Shown here: piece after piece, positions 23,968 to 35,789 of the stretch
Numbering within the stretch: the first letter of the stretch is position 1
How the letters are laid out: the number at the start of each line of letters is the position of its first letter
NCBI RefSeq assembly: GCF_025766255.1
Contig: NW_026516704.1
Span: 1-64,000, forward strand
Direction: 5' to 3'
Length of the DNA stretch: 64,000 nt
DNA from: Zychaea mexicana
Lineage: Eukaryota; Mucoromycota; Mucoromycetes; Mucorales; Lichtheimiaceae
Made by a program: the position numbers and the translations under genes
The notes under the pieces: generated by a model
Database searches by the model: none
Told to the model about the DNA's origin: nothing
What the model saw: the letters and a program-made list of their open reading frames with translations, nothing else

Positions 23968-24181
23968 TCATGCATATGGATCCTAGAAAAAAAAGTGGGG
24001 GGGGGGGCGCGTCCATTACCTTAGATGCCTTGATTACCGAGTTTGCGGTGACAATCGACCCACTTACTGTACAGCACACCACAACCAATGCAACCAATCC
24101 ATTTTGTTTAACAAGTCCTTGTGCCCAAAATGGCTGCGTGTCTTGTTCAGCATAATTTTGATGGATCCTGTAGTAGTTCAT
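23968..24181 (-). CDS. Putative small single-span membrane protein
   Basis: Two exons (24181-24020 and 23982-23968) would encode 58 aa: a polar N-terminus with several Tyr/Gln, one hydrophobic segment (LVALVVVCCTVSGSIV) and a short basic tail ending DPYA. The donor AAG|GTAATG and acceptor TTTCTAG are good. Size and layout fit an accessory subunit of a respiratory complex, but no family was recognised. A second GTAAGT inside exon 1 offers an alternative splice. Confidence 0.42.
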
Positions 24182-25338
24182 TAATAAAAAATACTAGATG
24201 ACAGTAGAGTTTTTGGGGATGGTGACTTTTTTCCTACTGAGGGAAAGTGGGAATAGTGACAGCGATGGATTGCTCTCTTCATTATTTCTTGAGAACTTTT
24301 ATTTTGTAATCTTTTAGATACCGTGTTCGATCGCCGAGTTGGTTCTTCCGATATTTTTGATCCGCTTCACGGTATTGCATGCCCCTGCAGTATTTTTGCA
24401 GCAGTGCCTCCATTCATAAGGCTATTTCCGACATTTAGAGTTCTTTTTGCGATAATCATTTTCTCTAGTCTCTTCTTTTTTCTCAAAATTTCTCAAGTAT
24501 ATTTCTTTTAATACAAACCCGGCCGTCCTTGCTGTTACAATGCTGCTCAAAGTTTAAATTTTATATCCGTTTATACGTTACATAGTGAATTAAATTGTAT
24601 GCTCCCTAATGATGCTTTGGCAAAGAGCTATGTACGCTGCACGCCGACGATGAAAACCGGGTCGCTTCTGAATGTCGAAATTTCGCAGCCTGATTTGGTC
24701 CATTTCTGCAGCGCATGCAGTAATCGTTCCTTGTAGGTTTTTTCAATTCAGTTATTATATCAGTCCTCATTTACCAATATCCCTCTTTCACATTTGTATC
24801 TTGAGCAAGTGTCCACATGCCCATAGGCGCCGGTCTTCTTCCCTGAACATCAACACATCTCGATCACATCTGGCCAAGCTTATTAGAGGGTAGTGGGCAA
24901 TTTTAATACCCATAACTTTTTTTTTAGGTCAGATAGCAAGACAAAACTAACTGAAGCTAAATAAACTCTTCTATTAAGACCAGACGTAACATTCCTGTTC
25001 TTATTTCTCATTTACTTGGACAGACGTAACATTCCTGATCCTTATTCCTCATTCATTTTGGACAGACGTAACATCCCTGATCCTTATTTCTACTCACTGA
25101 GCTTAATCAAGAAATCAGCTCACTACTATTTACGACCTTGGACATAACCCATACACATTTTTACCTTACTTTACACTCATATCACTTCACAACCCGTCTG
25201 TAATAAACGATATTATTACTGGTGCTCACTACTAAACATACACCTAAACCGTTACGCAACTACCTGGAATACCCCAAATTCACCGTAACACTATTATGCT
25301 GAAGCGTAAGTATCAAAACTCTTTTACAGAGATTTGAT
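24182..25338. other. Intergenic, upstream of the P450 remnant
   Basis: No gene is supported. Three imperfect copies of a unit of about 40 bp beginning CAGACGTAACAT lie at 24983-25095. Short ORFs lack domain features. Confidence 0.45.
24983..25095 (+). repeat. Three-copy tandem repeat of about 40 bp
   Basis: Units start at 24983, 25021 and 25065 with CAGACGTAACATTCCTG-type cores followed by TTATTTCTCATT-like tails. Confidence 0.8.
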
Positions 25339-27035
25339 ATGAAGACAATGGTAAATATAGGTCATTCGGAAGTTCCGGAATCCAACACAAGAACTTGGAT
25401 TGTGCAATATTTAAACCCACGCATAAAATATTTCACTCCGCGCACTGTTGAAAACCTAAGAGATCAGGGCAAAACGAATCAATATGAAGACACCCGTAAC
25501 TTCGTACTAATCTTTTGTCCTGATGGTCTTTAACAGCTACATTTGGTTCTCAAAGATGTCCTCGGAAACAATAAAGGTAAGAGCTCATTTGATGAATATT
25601 ACTATGCTCCTTCACCTTACACTCTTCTTGCTTATCTAAATTGCATATGTATAGATGGATCTGCGGAGCTTCAGCACATGTATCCGTTAGTTCAGCGCAT
25701 GGTTGCCCGCGCTAATGCATCCGTTTTTGTTGGAGAGAGACTTTGCCAGGATCTTGATTTGGTTGCAACTTTCCAAGAGATCACTACAGACTTGGCAACC
25801 ATGATGCGTTTTGAAAATTACTGGCCGGAAACATTTCCTGTTTTGCTGAAATTACAAATGTGGTATGTGCCCTTGAGGATAGCTGACGATATGCACACAG
25901 CAAGTATTGATATTATAAGAATGCTATTTAGGGGAATTGGTAAGTTCTCTCCAAAAGTCAAAAAGCACAGAGCCACAATGCTTCGATCCTTGACTCCAGA
26001 AATCGATTTGCGATTGAGCCGTGCAAAGGACGATCCCAATTGGCAAAAGCCTCTAAGCTCGGAGTATCTGTTTTTCTCTCGTCGTCGTCCTTTATTTCAA
26101 ATGTGCAATTAAAAGAGTGTGTCGTATTTCAGCACTCAATAGATTGATATCCTTCAAGAGCTTATAGACCATGCCAAAGTTCCTCGTGACCGTGATATTT
26201 ATAATCATATTGTAAATGAGATCATGGTCTTAATCTTTGCTTCCATCATAGCACGTCTGAGAATGGTACCATTGTTCTGTATCGTATTCTCCAAAATCCC
26301 GAACTCATCGATGAGCTTTTGAAGGAACAGCAAGAAACTATCGAAACCGCTGGATTAGACCCTAACGGAAAGAGTAACGAGGTGCTTACATACGATACTA
26401 TCAAAGGCATGGTTAAGCTGGATAGTGTCTGCCGTGAAACAATGCGCCTCAGGAACAGGTTTTATGATCTTCTTCATACCAACATCTGTGGAAAGAAGGT
26501 CGTATTGAGTAATGGTACCATTATTCCACCAGGTAAAGGCTACATGTCAAATGCGCACGGACGTCCGATGCGTAACTGTTTTTTTTTCATTCTTTATTTG
26601 ATATACTAAGCAAAATGTTCATTTTATATAGGTGGTGACGTTTTTATCAACTCTTGGTACAACCAACGGAGCAATATCTGGGAAGAGATGCATATAGATG
26701 GTGAAGATCGCGTAGAATTCAAGCCTTTCCGTTACCTCGACACTGGTTATTCATCGAGTAAGATTAGTGATGACTATCTAGTCTTTGGCAAAGGAAAACA
26801 TGCTTGCCCGTAAGAGTTCTTTATTGCTTTCTTCAAAGTCTATGCAAATTCTTTTTACTAATATTTCGTATAATTGTAGTGCGCGCTGGTTTGGCATCCG
26901 ATCCTATCAATCAAAGCGATCATTTCCATTCTCATCCGTGACTACAAAGTTCGCCGCACTAGTGACATCATTCTTCCAACAGCAGTGGACACGGACATGC
27001 CTTTCGGCGCCGCTTCTTTTGAGAAACTCAAATAA
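25339..27035 (+). pseudogene. Decayed cytochrome P450 gene
   Basis: Exon pieces spell the second half of a fungal P450 haem monooxygenase. Visible are an I-helix region with frame-shifted TSENGTIVLYRILQNP, the ExxR motif in ETMRLR, NGTIIPPG, the haem-loop FGKGKHACP, and a C-terminal SIKAIISILIRDY. The N-terminal membrane anchor is not found. Defects seen: an in-frame TAA at 25531-25533; a donor expected after KP at 26053 that reads CT instead of GT; a frameshift near 26250; and a frameshift in the last exon after the haem loop, the correct frame running to a stop at 27033-27035. If 25501-25533 were an unusually short 33-nt intron the first defect would vanish, but not the others. Confidence 0.78.
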
Positions 27036-27900
27036 ACAAACCCTTTCCTCTATCGAGGAAAAGGCATATATGCAAAATAGAATATTCTGGCAAAAAGATA
27101 GGTCACATTATGGTCCTAAGAGGCTTCTACCTAAATGTATAGGGATCCAATGTTTGGAAGAGTCGAGTCATGGCAACCATGACCGCGTTTATATATCTAG
27201 CCTATTTCAATTCATTTTGGTCGGCGGTTTGGCACGATATTTTCTACGTATAGGATTAGTATGAAAACTAAAGCGGAAATTGGGAGGGACTGTCGACGCC
27301 GTCGTGGATCCGTCCGCTTCTTCATCTATTCATTGACGCAGTGCAGCAAAAGAATAACATCTATTGTTTTTGTGATGTACTACATTAACTGTACCGATTA
27401 TTAGTGGGGTAAAAGGATGTCTGTCTTTTGTGCTCATAAATCCTCTAACACCAAGTACTAATACTATATACATCCACCATTACAGTGTTCGTCTTTTACC
27501 ATTCGTTTACCTTTTGTTCTCGTGGCTCTTTCGGCACCGACTGCTTCAACGCTAACACTCACCTCAACTGGAATTGCTGGCTTTGAAGAGCGACAATTAC
27601 AATCAAGTTGGCCCTTTACAATGTTTAATTCTTTGTCTTTGATGGCTAACGTTATTGGCAGCCAACGACACAGCAAAGGTAAACTTGCGGTTAGTAAATT
27701 CAGCAATCATGTTCTGCGCGATATTGCTATATGTGCTTTCACCAACACCATATCATACGCCAGTTCCTTCTCAATAATTATAACACATTATAGGCGGGGT
27801 AGAGGTATTTTACTACAAGAGAGTATGGGGCCCTTTTTCTGCGGCGAGACACGTATTGTTTTTCAGCGCTTAAACACATCTCACACGTGGGTATTCTACA
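27036..27900. other. Non-coding or unresolved stretch
   Basis: Short open frames exist on both strands (for example minus 27706-27464), but none has a recognised domain or supported splice sites. Possibly decayed coding DNA. Confidence 0.35.
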
Positions 27901-28365
27901 CATGGAGCTTCCCTTAATGCGTTTCGTAGCCTTGTTGCACAAAAGATAGAGAACTTACAAGGTCTTTGCTTATAACAGCAATAATACAACAGTGAATTTG
28001 ATGCCATTTTAAGGACGACGATATATACTTTGGCACTCGCAGATGCAAAATATTTGGACGAGCTGAGATTTCAACAATGTGGACGAGATGCAGTGAGTCC
28101 TGCTCGGCTACTAAAGTTTGTTGAAATGGAAGAACACCTCTAATAGTACATCCGCTTGTCCTGATCTTCTTGGCAACTTGCGACGCTTTAACAAATGCTA
28201 TGCACAATATTCTCTTGCCCGAGATGCTGATCCAAAATTGCCTTATCCTCGAAGACTGGGCTAATGATCGACGACATTAAATTTGATGGTTTCCGGTCAA
28301 AAATATTGAGTACCAATTTTTGGGTATATCAGAAATCAAGGCACTGAAATTCTGTTGTGTTCTAG
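27901..28365 (+). pseudogene. Decayed coding remnant, family unknown
   Basis: From about 27915 one frame reads protein-like for some 75 codons (HGASLNAFRSLVAQK, later ALADAKYLDELRFQQCG and LLKFVEMEEHL), broken by two TAA codons beside CAG CAA codons in what would be a Gln run. It continues after frameshifts as NLRRFNKCYAQYSLARD and then DDIKFDGFRSK, to about 28365. The piecewise coherence suggests an old gene or transposon ORF. Its identity is unknown. Confidence 0.4.
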
Positions 28366-28884
28366 TCTTCGGATGTCAACATAGCAAGAATGGTGTTCGA
28401 CAGTGAAGCAAGGGCAAGTATATCTTGAACAGAGTGTTGGATTCCGAACATGAAGCAAGTTTAAGCCCCAGAACCTTTGATGCTGCCTATACCGGAACGG
28501 AACTCAAGAGTTAAAGTAACGTAGCCAACGATAGCTGAGTTAGCAGCTGTTTGCTTTTTCGCCAAAGTGTCTTTCTCCATTTTTTGTAACCCACACGAAA
28601 TAACTTTGATTGACAGCTGTAAACGTTATTCTACGTCATTTTGTCCCCCTCCGCTAATGCAAAAAAAGCGCTGTGTTTTCTGCGGACCTCTTGACCGACC
28701 CCCATCTCAGCCGAAACGGGATTGCGCGGGTTGCCATATATGGCAACGTGTCGTAAGGTTTGTTATATAAGCATATGCCCGCTTCTCGAAAAAAACCGTG
28801 TTTCTCTTCTTTCTTTTCTCTATCCCCCACATATTCCTTTGATAAAAAACCTTACAAGCACACACGTACACAATAGAAACAAAT
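28366..28884. promoter_or_regulatory. Upstream region of membrane-protein gene
   Basis: No gene. The last 100 bp before the start are rich in T/C tracts followed by CA-rich leader sequence, as in other promoters of this window. Confidence 0.35.
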
Positions 28885-29994
28885 ATGAAATTTTTGTCCT
28901 CGCTAGCAGTGTGTGTACCGCTCGCTGCACTAACCATTTATCATTTACATGATTTACCAACTGCATACGATCTATCCCGGACTTGCGAAGTCTACAATGT
29001 TCCAAAACTGACGGGTGTAACGGGATTCGACACAACGTTGTGTGTTATTACAACCGTTTTCAGTCACGCTTTCCGCAATCCCTTGGGTTACGATGTCACA
29101 TGGCTACTCCTTGGATTCTTTGGTCTTGTCTTGACATTGTTTGCTCTCGAAGGTGCTCGGGCACGATCCAATCGCCTGCTGGCGTGTTTCTCACTCTGGG
29201 GCATGATTTCAAACTTTGGCGGCATGTCCGTCGTCTTGTTTTTATTCTGGATCCCAGCGCTATACTATAGCTCCAACAACGAATCAAGCAATGTCAAGAG
29301 TTTCCACATTTCACCTTCACGCGCCAATGCGGTCCTATTGGCTATTCTTGTCGGTTATGCATCACCCACGGCCGCAATGCTACTGACAGACTCGTTGCAA
29401 ATGCAAAAGTGGGCCGCCATGATTTGGCAGTTTGCACCCTTGTGGATCCATCCGTTGTATTTGGGATTGACCTATTTGATGGCCTCTTGTCTCGATGATC
29501 CGTCGGCAGATATGCGCATGACACTTGAAGCTCGCGAAAAACTCAAGGTGGCAGATAGTCGAAACTCGGTCCAACGCGTCTATATGATTGTTGGCTTGAT
29601 CAATGCCATGATCTACTATGTCATGTATATCCGACTCAAGATGAAGGGCATGCTTAATCTGGAAACTTTGATCAACTTGTACCACTTGTACAACGGCCAG
29701 TTGACGGGTGTTACCACCGAACAAATGGGACAGATCGTAGCAACACATGTCTTTGCCATTGATCTGTTGGTTTGCTATTCCGCTATTGTAGTATGGGCAT
29801 TCTTCGAGGATGGAATTAAGGGTGTACTCTTGACGCTCATTGCATCCATCTTTGTGGGCCCTGGCGGTGGTGCTGCACTTTACCTTGTGTACCGAGAAGA
29901 ACGCTTACAAGACACGGCTCTGTTACCTCGGTCCACGACTACTGCTGTTGCCACTCCTGCTACTCCTGCTGCTACCCCAAAAAAGAAAAACTAA
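28885..29994 (+). CDS. Polytopic membrane protein, unknown function
   Basis: An intronless 369-aa ORF, unusual among its neighbours. It has an N-terminal hydrophobic segment and about seven further transmembrane stretches, including TWLLLGFFGLVLTLFALEGA, LLACFSLWGMISNFGG, VVLFLFWIPALYY, AVLLAILVGYASP and VLLTLIASIFVGPGGGAALY. The C-terminus is a Thr/Ala/Pro-rich tail ending in Lys. The layout recalls small integral membrane proteins found beside fungal secondary-metabolite genes, but no catalytic motif was recognised. The nearest upstream gene is the P450 remnant, so a former cluster is possible but unproven. Confidence 0.75.
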   Translation: MKFLSSLAVCVPLAALTIYHLHDLPTAYDLSRTCEVYNVPKLTGVTGFDTTLCVITTVFSHAFRNPLGYDVTWLLLGFFGLVLTLFALEGARARSNRLLACFSLWGMISNFGGMSVVLFLFWIPALYYSSNNESSNVKSFHISPSRANAVLLAILVGYASPTAAMLLTDSLQMQKWAAMIWQFAPLWIHPLYLGLTYLMASCLDDPSADMRMTLEAREKLKVADSRNSVQRVYMIVGLINAMIYYVMYIRLKMKGMLNLETLINLYHLYNGQLTGVTTEQMGQIVATHVFAIDLLVCYSAIVVWAFFEDGIKGVLLTLIASIFVGPGGGAALYLVYREERLQDTALLPRSTTTAVATPATPAATPKKKN

Positions 29995-30143
29995 ACTTGT
30001 TTAATTTTACACATGCGAAAAAAAAAGCCCTTTTGTATAACTTTAAATTATTAATTAATAAATAAAAAAAGTAGTAATAATAATAATAATAATACAAACA
30101 GTGGGACATGTACGTTTGTTGGAGGAGAGTGCGTCAAGTTTTT

Positions 30144-32346
30144 CTATAGGAGGTATTTTCTAGATCTTCCATTTTGTTCCATGTTTTTGTTTAGAATACC
30201 AAGACGTAATTTGAGGATAAGAGCACAGACCGCAGCAAGAAGCATGGCACCACCATTAATCATATTGGATCCCACATAGCGCGGTGCATCGGAAGTCCAT
30301 CCAGAGTATAGTGCAAAAGTACAGACGAGTGCACCAAAGTTACCCATGGAGGACACGACACCCGTTGCTGATGCTACACCCACGGCATCTTCTCGCAAGT
30401 TGGCTGTCCATGCCATACTCTAAAAGGAAGAATGTTTTGTAAGCATTAATATTACTCTTTTTCATCCCCGTTCCCCACAAGTACTACAGGAGAACGAAAA
30501 AAAGTTCTTACCAGAGGAACAGTGGGATAAGTGCCACCGGCAACAACCATCAATCCAAAATACCGTGCAGCGATTGGTTTAGCAAAGCTCAATATAACGA
30601 ATCCAACAAACGAGGCGGATGAACAGCCAATGATGAACCATCCACGATCTTCCAGACGATCACTGAGTCGCGTGACTACATATACCATGATGCCACCAAA
30701 AACATACGGTGGGATACTCATCAAACTCACTTGAATGGAGTTGTATGTGCCCAATTCTTGAACGATGCGTGGCAAAAAGTAGCCCAATGAGGTGGCGGCC
30801 ATCACAGGTGTAAAGTATAGAACGCAAAACAGCCACACCTTGTAATCCAACAGTTGTGTTTTCACTTGCAATAGATCGCCGTTGGAAAAAATGGATTTCT
30901 TCTGGTGGTCTTGTTGTTGCTGCTGTTCTTGAAGCTCTTCTTCTGTCAAGGCCAAGCGTTGGCGTATTAGAATGAGTTGCTCGTCTGTCAAGAACCGTTT
31001 GCTCGTTTCGGGTTTGGATGGCAGGTAAAAAAAGGTCGCAACGCCAAATATCACGGATATGATGCCTGAAATCAGGAAAAGCCTATTGTACAGACTTTAG
31101 CTTTTGTTTTTTCTCATGCTATTTTTATTAGGTGTTATATTACAAGCATCATACCATTGCCAACCGTAAAGATTGCCCTTTGTATCAATCAATTGTATGC
31201 CAGCAGAGATAAGGCCACCAAAAGCGCCTACACAGTGTTAGTCCATCCAAACAGACATATTAGCATTATTCTCTTTCCAAGTGTGTTTCTGTTTTTCTAT
31301 CCCCCGAACCCCCCACTCAACACACCAGTTCCTTTTAGCAGCAACAAAAAAGACATAATTCTAGGCCATTCTGTATTTGTTCATCATACCTGACGTTGGA
31401 CCAGCCAAGTATGTCACGCCAATTCTGGAGGAAATTTCATTAGGACGATACCACAGCGTCGTGTAATACGCTATACAAAAGAAGGCTCATTCAATACATT
31501 TGTTTGTAACACATTGTTGCAGTGTGCATAAACGATACATACTGATGCCTAATGATAGGTATAAGTGAAAATTCACAAAGCGGTTAGTTCCATCGACGCG
31601 CCTTTCTCTCTCTCTGTGATTACTGTGTAATATGCAATAACTTACCTGGCCAAAATCCTGCTTCGAATACACCCTGTTTTTTTAAAAAGGGAATTAAAAC
31701 AATCAGTCCAAGTAAGAAATACACCTCTTTTGTTATTAGTTTCGCATACCAACAGGAATCGTAAGAGATAAAAATGCCACGCTGTTGAGATAGCAGCCAT
31801 ACATCCAGTGACAATAGACCAAGTGACCATGATTCTTGCCAGCCAAAATGCAGGATTGACGCGCGCCATAATCAGATTGGAAGGTACTTCGAATACCTTT
31901 GGTCGTCATTAGTGACGATATCCCTCTTTTCTCTTTCAAAAAAAGAAAGGACTTACAATATAAGCAACATAAAATAAACCCAAACCAATGTTATTTTCTC
32001 GCGCCGTAAGTCCAGCCGTTGTTGCTAAATCGTGTCCTTCCTGTTTGTTCATGGTCATTGCATAGCCCACATTGGCACGATCCTCGACACTGAGGAAATA
32101 CAGAATGAAAATCCAAGGCACGATGCGCCAATCGAGTTTTCGTAATAGGGCCTTTTCTTCTTGGAGTAACTCTTTTTGTTTTTGTTCATTAGTGTCATTG
32201 ATGGTGTTGTTTTTCTTTTCACCGTTGTTTGAAAGATTGCGCAGTCGAATGGCGTCATTGTCTTGTTGTTGTTGCCACCCGGTTAAATCTTCGCTAATGG
32301 GCACGGCACCGTCAGACTTGGTCATGGTAGGAGTTAATGTCGCCAT
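30144..32346 (-). CDS. MFS transporter, Dal5/Tna1-type anion:cation symporter
   Basis: Plasma-membrane transporter of the allantoate/nicotinate permease family. Eight exons (32346-31957, 31896-31750, 31673-31646, 31548-31543, 31470-31390, 31227-31155, 31082-30512, 30419-30144) give 523 aa. Typical motifs: LDWRIVPWIFILYFLSVEDRANVGYA at the first helix; VFEVPSNLIM; GVFEAGFWPGITYYTTLWY assembled over four exons including a 6-nt microexon; then the long cytoplasmic loop (Gln-rich, about 30930) and the second six-helix half with GYFLPRIVQ and a final SMAWTAN segment. The start follows a GA-rich leader; a longer in-frame ATG at 32496 would add 50 aa without family similarity. Substrate is not predictable beyond small organic anions. 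Confidence 0.87.
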
Positions 32347-33509
32347 TGAAAGATTTCGCTTTCCTGTCTCTCTCTCTCTCAACACTTGAAAATCTTTTGA
32401 ATGGTCTCCGCGATTCTTTTGATAACAAAGAAGTTTCCCACACACACTACAGTACTTGAACGCTACACAAGACTTTATCCCCACAGCCGACCCCACAATT
32501 TTAAACTATACGCGATATTGCTTTGCATTATTTCTAATTTAAACGATACGATAGTCTTACCATTCACAGAAACTGTCAGTCACTCCAATTTATTACCATC
32601 GTGTTGTTATATCCGAAGCGAGTCCGGCAGTGGGCGACATGTATACGCTGGAAGACAACAACAGGCCATATGAACAAGATAATGGGTGGGAGGGGAGGCA
32701 TCTAGCGCGCCGATATATATGATAGCAACTCGAAAAAGGTCCTAAATAACAAAGTTAGTGGCAATGTCTGAAGAAGGAGGTTGTTCTAGGTATCTTTAAA
32801 CGTGATCTTCTGGAAAACGACATATCTCGATGACCTTATCACTATCATCACTGAGTCGTTAGAAACAATAAACAACGGATCCTGCATTTCATTGAATCTA
32901 CAACATAGCATGGCTTGAGCACAAGGGGTGGTGCTGTGAATGATCATCCGTCTAACTGTCCCGCGTGCTACCAGACTTTTGCAACATACTAGTACAGTGG
33001 TTTATCAGCGTCATCTTTTTATTACTATCACACAAAGCTTAATTAAAAGTTGTAATGCTGCATATGAAAAGCCATTCATTCATTGAAAGGAACCTTCTGC
33101 AGGGAAACAATGGAAAACAACAACCCATGGATCTGATGCACATAATTGGAATATATCACTCGGTTTGGGGTAGCATTATTGTATCAGCGCTTTGTTCTAG
33201 TATAGTGTAGTACGACGATGATGTATACAGTATATAGCCTTTTTTTTTTACAAGTCAGTTCGCAGTGAACATCCATATTAGCCAAGTCAGATTGCTTCCT
33301 TATTGCGGTATTTAACCTAGAATGAAATACGATCATAAAACTTTGTGCTACGTGCCAATTAACAACAAGGGACCCCGTTTGTATATTAAATGAAAGTGTA
33401 TTACACACACACACTTCATTTACGTATAAATTTTCCCTTTTTCTCTCTTTCTTTTCTTTCTATATATCTTTACAATTCCTTTTTTTTTCCTATAAAGAAG
33501 TAGGATTAA
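32347..33509. other. Intergenic between divergent transporter and secreted-protein genes
   Basis: About 1.16 kb with no supported gene. It contains the transporter promoter (CT-rich leader near 32365) and a TC/T-rich leader at 33430-33490 for the downstream gene. Confidence 0.5.
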
Positions 33510-34228
33510 ATGCCCTTCCATTCGTTTAAATTCTACTACTGTCTTCTCTTGTTGGCAGTCTTGTCCATGGTCTCTGCTCAGGGCGTCAGCCCTACCGGCG
33601 AAGAAGACGGAACCGCCATCATGGACGCCGCAAAGAAACTCAAGGCTGGTGATTACGTCTTCAAGTCGGCTGTGGGCAAAAAGTATCTTACGCTCATCAG
33701 TGACGGCAATCTCGTCACGCCCGAATCCTCAAAGCATCCACGCATCTGGGACGTACGCCAACACGATACTACAAAGTATTTCTCAGCACACGGGTTCAAC
33801 AAGGCTGGTAATGAGAAGTGTATTTCGACCCGTTGGAACACGGGTGATGGTGATGGTGGCTTCCCTGATGCTGCCGTGGTATGTACAGTCATGAGCAACG
33901 TAAAAAAAAAACAACAACCCACCACCGTATCATTTCACTAAGTAAACCTTCACTTTTTTTGTGTATATAGCTCTGGCAATGCGAAGTCGATACCAAGATG
34001 CCTGAGGATACCGGAGGCTACGAAAAGATCTACCCACCCAAACAGCTCTGGCTAGCTGTTCCTGATCCCAAATACCACGGCTATTACAAGATTATTTCGG
34101 CCTCGCATTTGTATGACATGATCCCTCGCTGTATTGAGCTCAAGAAGATCTCGGGTGGTACCAAATTGACTGAATGCAAGCTGGATACCGATAAAAAGAG
34201 CTTGCTCTGGAAAATCCACAAAATTTAA
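33510..34228 (+). CDS. Secreted small protein, unknown family
   Basis: Two exons (33510-33878, 33971-34228) give 208 aa. Residues 1-24 form a clear signal peptide (hydrophobic YYCLLLLAVLSMVSAQ). The mature part has four Cys and recurring WDVRQHD-, LWQCE- and LLWKIHK-like strands, loosely like the repeats of a beta-trefoil such as ricin-type lectins, although the QxW pattern is incomplete. It may be a cell-wall or effector-like protein; no function is claimed. Confidence 0.75.
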
Positions 34229-34507
34229 GCCAATTCCCAAAACAATTAAAAACTCGCGATATTGTTTGATTTATGCGAATAGATTGGATGAAGAGCTTTT
34301 TGGACTAGACTATATTTGTATCGTTGTACAGCAGCAGGATGAATGAAGCAACTGGAGGGAGAAATAAGAAATGTCACGAGACCGTAGTATCATAGTAATA
34401 GTGGCAGTGTAATATGTGGCAAGCCGTGAGTCATATAAGGAGAGAAAAAATAATCATACAAAGAAAGATACTAGTCTGTCGGGTATCGACATACACATAC
34501 GATGATC

Positions 34508-35584
34508 TTAAATATACCAGAGATTGGCATTCTGCAGGGCTTCCTTTTTCTTGTCGCCGACACGATAATTCGCATGAACGATCATTGGCTTCAAGTCGTA
34601 TTTTGCAGGCACATTACGTTCAAAAAAGAGTCTGCCATGCGGGAACAAGGGCAGGTCTAGCAAGACGACGGGACTTGTCTGATACGACAAATCCAGCTCA
34701 TCCAAGACACGGTTGATTGCCCTCTGCTGTGTGACCTTGGGTTGTTTATCCTGGATAAGAATAGAATCGGCCAGTATCCGTTTGTTCAAGTCCGTCGGCC
34801 GCATGACATAGAACCCGGAATTGACGATCTTTTGTTCTGTTTCCTGGGTAAACAAGACCTCTGTCTTGGATCCTCTGGCATTCAGCTTGTCGACCAAGTA
34901 GCGATAGATGCCCCGGTGGGTAAAGACAATGTCCACGTCTGAAAACCAGACGGTCAGGTCCATGTACAACAACCGTTCGACGACCAACGTCTTGGCATGT
35001 GTGATCGGCGTATAGTCATTGTCCAACCATTTGGCAAACCCGCTCGACAGTTTTTGATGGAACCACGCCTCTGGGATCTGGACAACATGGTCTCCATAGC
35101 CTGCGTTCTTGAGGGTTGCTTGCAACGCTTCGTCAATCGCAAATACGAGGTATTGGCCGTCTTGGCCCGTCCGTTTGAGCGATTCAATCCAGTTGAGCGT
35201 GTATTCAGCCATCCCTTGGTTGGCCACAGCCACGAGCAAGATCTTGTCCCGTTTTTCTTTTCGCACATTGCGTTGAATCGCTTGTCGGATCGCCATGCTG
35301 AGCTCGTCGTCGTCAAAGTGTTTTGGCTCCCACGCATCCGGTTGCGTCGGTGTCACGTCGACTTGGACAAGGTCTTCTGGGTCGGCGACGGTGTTGCTGT
35401 TTCCTTCATCCATGATGGCTGACGGCGTGGGTTGTACAAGATTACTACTGTCGCTCTCACTGTCGCTATGAATAAACGGATTTGCTTGTAGCGGCATGAG
35501 GCTGGACAGCAGTGTGGCGAGAGAAATGAAAAAGACTATACAGAGGATGGCTATAAGAGACCGTTTGTTGAATGCACGTTCCAT
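34508..35584 (-). CDS. GT77-like nucleotide-diphospho-sugar transferase, type II membrane protein
   Basis: An intronless 358-aa protein with a short cytosolic N-terminus, one signal-anchor helix (SLIAILCIVFFISLATLLSS), an acidic stem and a lumenal transferase domain. Key segments are ILLVAVANQGMAEYTLNW, the metal-binding DxD motif in FSDVDIVF, and FYVMRPTDLNKR, as in the nucleotide-diphospho-sugar transferase (GT77) family that adds galactose or arabinose in the Golgi. The extra N-terminal Asp/Ser-rich stem is typical of Golgi enzymes. The acceptor is unknown. Confidence 0.83.
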   Translation of the reverse strand: MERAFNKRSLIAILCIVFFISLATLLSSLMPLQANPFIHSDSESDSSNLVQPTPSAIMDEGNSNTVADPEDLVQVDVTPTQPDAWEPKHFDDDELSMAIRQAIQRNVRKEKRDKILLVAVANQGMAEYTLNWIESLKRTGQDGQYLVFAIDEALQATLKNAGYGDHVVQIPEAWFHQKLSSGFAKWLDNDYTPITHAKTLVVERLLYMDLTVWFSDVDIVFTHRGIYRYLVDKLNARGSKTEVLFTQETEQKIVNSGFYVMRPTDLNKRILADSILIQDKQPKVTQQRAINRVLDELDLSYQTSPVVLLDLPLFPHGRLFFERNVPAKYDLKPMIVHANYRVGDKKKEALQNANLWYI

Positions 35585-35789
35585 TATTAATTTTGCTGCT
35601 GTTGTTGTTGCTACTGTAAGCGTGGGCTACGTGTTGTTGTTTTTCTCTTCAAACTAAAAAAAGAAAGAATGAAAGAAAAGAGTGCAAGCTATCTATTTTC
35701 TTTCTTTCTTCTTTCTTTCTTTCTTACTCCCTTCTCACTTTTCTCCCTTTTCCAAACTAGGCTTTGTTCCAATTCCTCTTTGCTCTATT

